A DNA stretch of 64,000 bases from Opitutaceae bacterium (GTDB taxonomy: Bacteria > Verrucomicrobiota > Verrucomicrobiia > Opitutales > Opitutaceae). Shown one piece after another: positions 63,166 to 64,000 of the stretch. A model generated the notes under the pieces. The model made no database searches and was not told the origin of the DNA. It saw only the letters and a list, made by a program, of their open reading frames with translations. Positions within the stretch are counted from its first letter, which is position 1; every line of letters starts with the position of its first letter. The stretch lies in contig JAIXWY010000013.1 in assembly GCA_027490995.1 (NCBI GenBank), forward strand, positions 62,001 through 126,000, given 5' to 3'. The translations under genes were made by a program, and so were the position numbers.

Positions 63166-64000
63166 TCACTTTGTATCGTCGCGCAATTCTGATTTGAAGA
63201 CGCTGATCCGCTCAGCCAGCTGCGCATCATACAGCGAGCGGGGCTCGAGGCCGGAGCGGTTGGCTCCCTCGATAAAGCCGGGCGCGCCTGGATACGGGCC
63301 TTTGCCGAGAATCTGTCCGCGGCAGCCAATCGCGTAGTTCTGCGCGGTCGGCGGCGCTTGCACCACGAGCCGGCCTTGGGGAGTCACGTCGCACGCCCAG
63401 GCCACCGAATGCGCCGCTGCCCAGCCGTGGGAAGTTCCGTAGTCACCGCGATTATACAGGCGAAGCACATCTGGATCCTGCGGGCTCTCTGCCCGGACAT
63501 TGTCAAAGAGCAGCCCCATCGACCAGCGGCGGTGCCCTTCGGAGGAGGTGGTCGAGTGCGCCGTGACCGAGTCGACGACCACGATCCCTGAGTCGAGCGA
63601 TCCGCCGTTGCTGATAAAGGCATGCCGCCCGGCCGACGCGTAGCACTCGCGGAAGAGAATGAGCTGCGAGTGGTACGTGGCGAAGTGGTAGTGGTACCCG
63701 CCTGTGACTGGTCCGCGTGGATCGGTCGCCCGAGTACGCGCGACGGTGCACCGGGTTGATCCCTCGAGCTGGATTCCCGCGTGCCAGAATCCGCGGAGGG
63801 TGCAGTCCGTCATCCAGCCGTTTTCCACGCCGGCGAAGATGATCGCGTCTTTGAGGTGCTGCTCGGAGAAAGCGCCGGCAATCGCGGATTCGGCGCGGAG
63901 CGATTCGACGCCGACTTCGCGGACAAGGTGGCTGTCCTCGTAGGCATACACGGCCACCGGCGAGACGCTCCGGTCGAGGGTGTCGAACACCGGCGCGTCC
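63166..64000 (-). CDS. Right-handed beta-helix protein, C-terminal part (cut by window edge)
   Basis: The frame is open to the right edge, so about 277 residues of the C-terminal part are visible. Repeating short strands with small residues (IAGAFSEQHLKDAIIFAGVENGWMTDCTLRGFWHAGIQLEGSTRCTVARTRATD in outline, with DCTLRGFWHAG, STRCTVARTRATD and SGIVVVDSVTAHS) suggest pectate-lyase-like helical coils. Such folds occur in polysaccharide lyases and in phage or cell-surface proteins; no catalytic residues can be assigned. It lies 13 bases upstream of the dioxygenase gene on the same strand, so they may be co-transcribed. Confidence 0.65.
   Translation of the reverse strand, partial: DAPVFDTLDRSVSPVAVYAYEDSHLVREVGVESLRAESAIAGAFSEQHLKDAIIFAGVENGWMTDCTLRGFWHAGIQLEGSTRCTVARTRATDPRGPVTGGYHYHFATYHSQLILFRECYASAGRHAFISNGGSLDSGIVVVDSVTAHSTTSSEGHRRWSMGLLFDNVRAESPQDPDVLRLYNRGDYGTSHGWAAAHSVAWACDVTPQGRLVVQAPPTAQNYAIGCRGQILGKGPYPGAPGFIEGANRSGLEPRSLYDAQLAERISVFKSELRDDTK

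Overview
The window is a GC-rich (about two thirds G+C by eye), densely coded bacterial chromosome segment. Gene content points to the phylum Verrucomicrobiota, probably an Opitutaceae-like member. The pointers are a four-gene pilus-like locus resembling the Akkermansia Amuc_1101-1098 order, a PVC-type membrane-bound dehydrogenase fused to ThuA, and a sodium:solute symporter with an N-terminal propeller-like extension. The taxonomic call is inference, because no rRNA lies in the window. I see no tRNA, rRNA, CRISPR array, transposase, integrase or phage gene.

Layout. 1-4.7 kb: 3' end of a transglutaminase-like (TgpA-type) gene, then a minus-strand pyruvate dehydrogenase operon (E1alpha, E1beta, E2) and a Nudix hydrolase. 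4.7-10.2 kb: a plus-strand operon of PilM/GspL-like, PilO/GspM-like, PilP-like and secretin proteins, overlapping by 4 bases at each junction. 10.3-15.5 kb: a 5'-3' exonuclease, an orphan OmpR-type response regulator, then hisG with the agmatine-to-putrescine genes aguB and aguA and a lipoprotein gene. 15.5-26.8 kb: housekeeping block with rpsA, a short sigma-70 factor, trpE, glgC, ychF, rpsP-trmD-rplS (rimM is absent) and transketolase. 26.9-36.3 kb: a MarR-controlled tripartite RND efflux operon ending in a very large AsmA-like protein. 36.3-41.1 kb: a polyamine ABC importer in the order potC-potD-potB-potA plus an NAD-dependent epimerase. 41.1-51.0 kb: a minus-strand block with PhyH dioxygenase and a tandem ferritin-like protein, then (after a structured 3' region and a terminator) a sugar-type operon of symporter, Gfo/Idh/MocA oxidoreductase, ABC exporter, secreted protein, mutarotase-like protein and D-2-hydroxyacid dehydrogenase. 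51.0-64 kb: an AraC regulator, a large glycosidase-like protein, an SDR, a xylose-isomerase-like TIM barrel, the dehydrogenase with a C-terminal azurin-like copper domain, a Tat-exported Gfo/Idh protein, an MhqD/MhqO-like esterase and dioxygenase pair, and the C-terminal part of a beta-helix protein.

How the genes fit together. Polyamines are a recurring theme: synthesis by aguA/aguB and import by potABCD. The right third is an accessory carbohydrate-catabolism region built from Gfo/Idh oxidoreductases, a symporter, TIM-barrel isomerase and beta-helix proteins. The most unusual items are the PilM-like gene whose N-terminal part is replaced by low-complexity sequence carrying two REP-like palindromes, the azurin-fused dehydrogenase lacking the usual heme motif, the PhyH/tandem-ferritin pair followed by a folded RNA-like 3' region, and the attenuator-like hairpins just before trmD. 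Start codons were moved inward from the longest reading frame where overlap with a neighbour, family length or a ribosome binding site argued for it.
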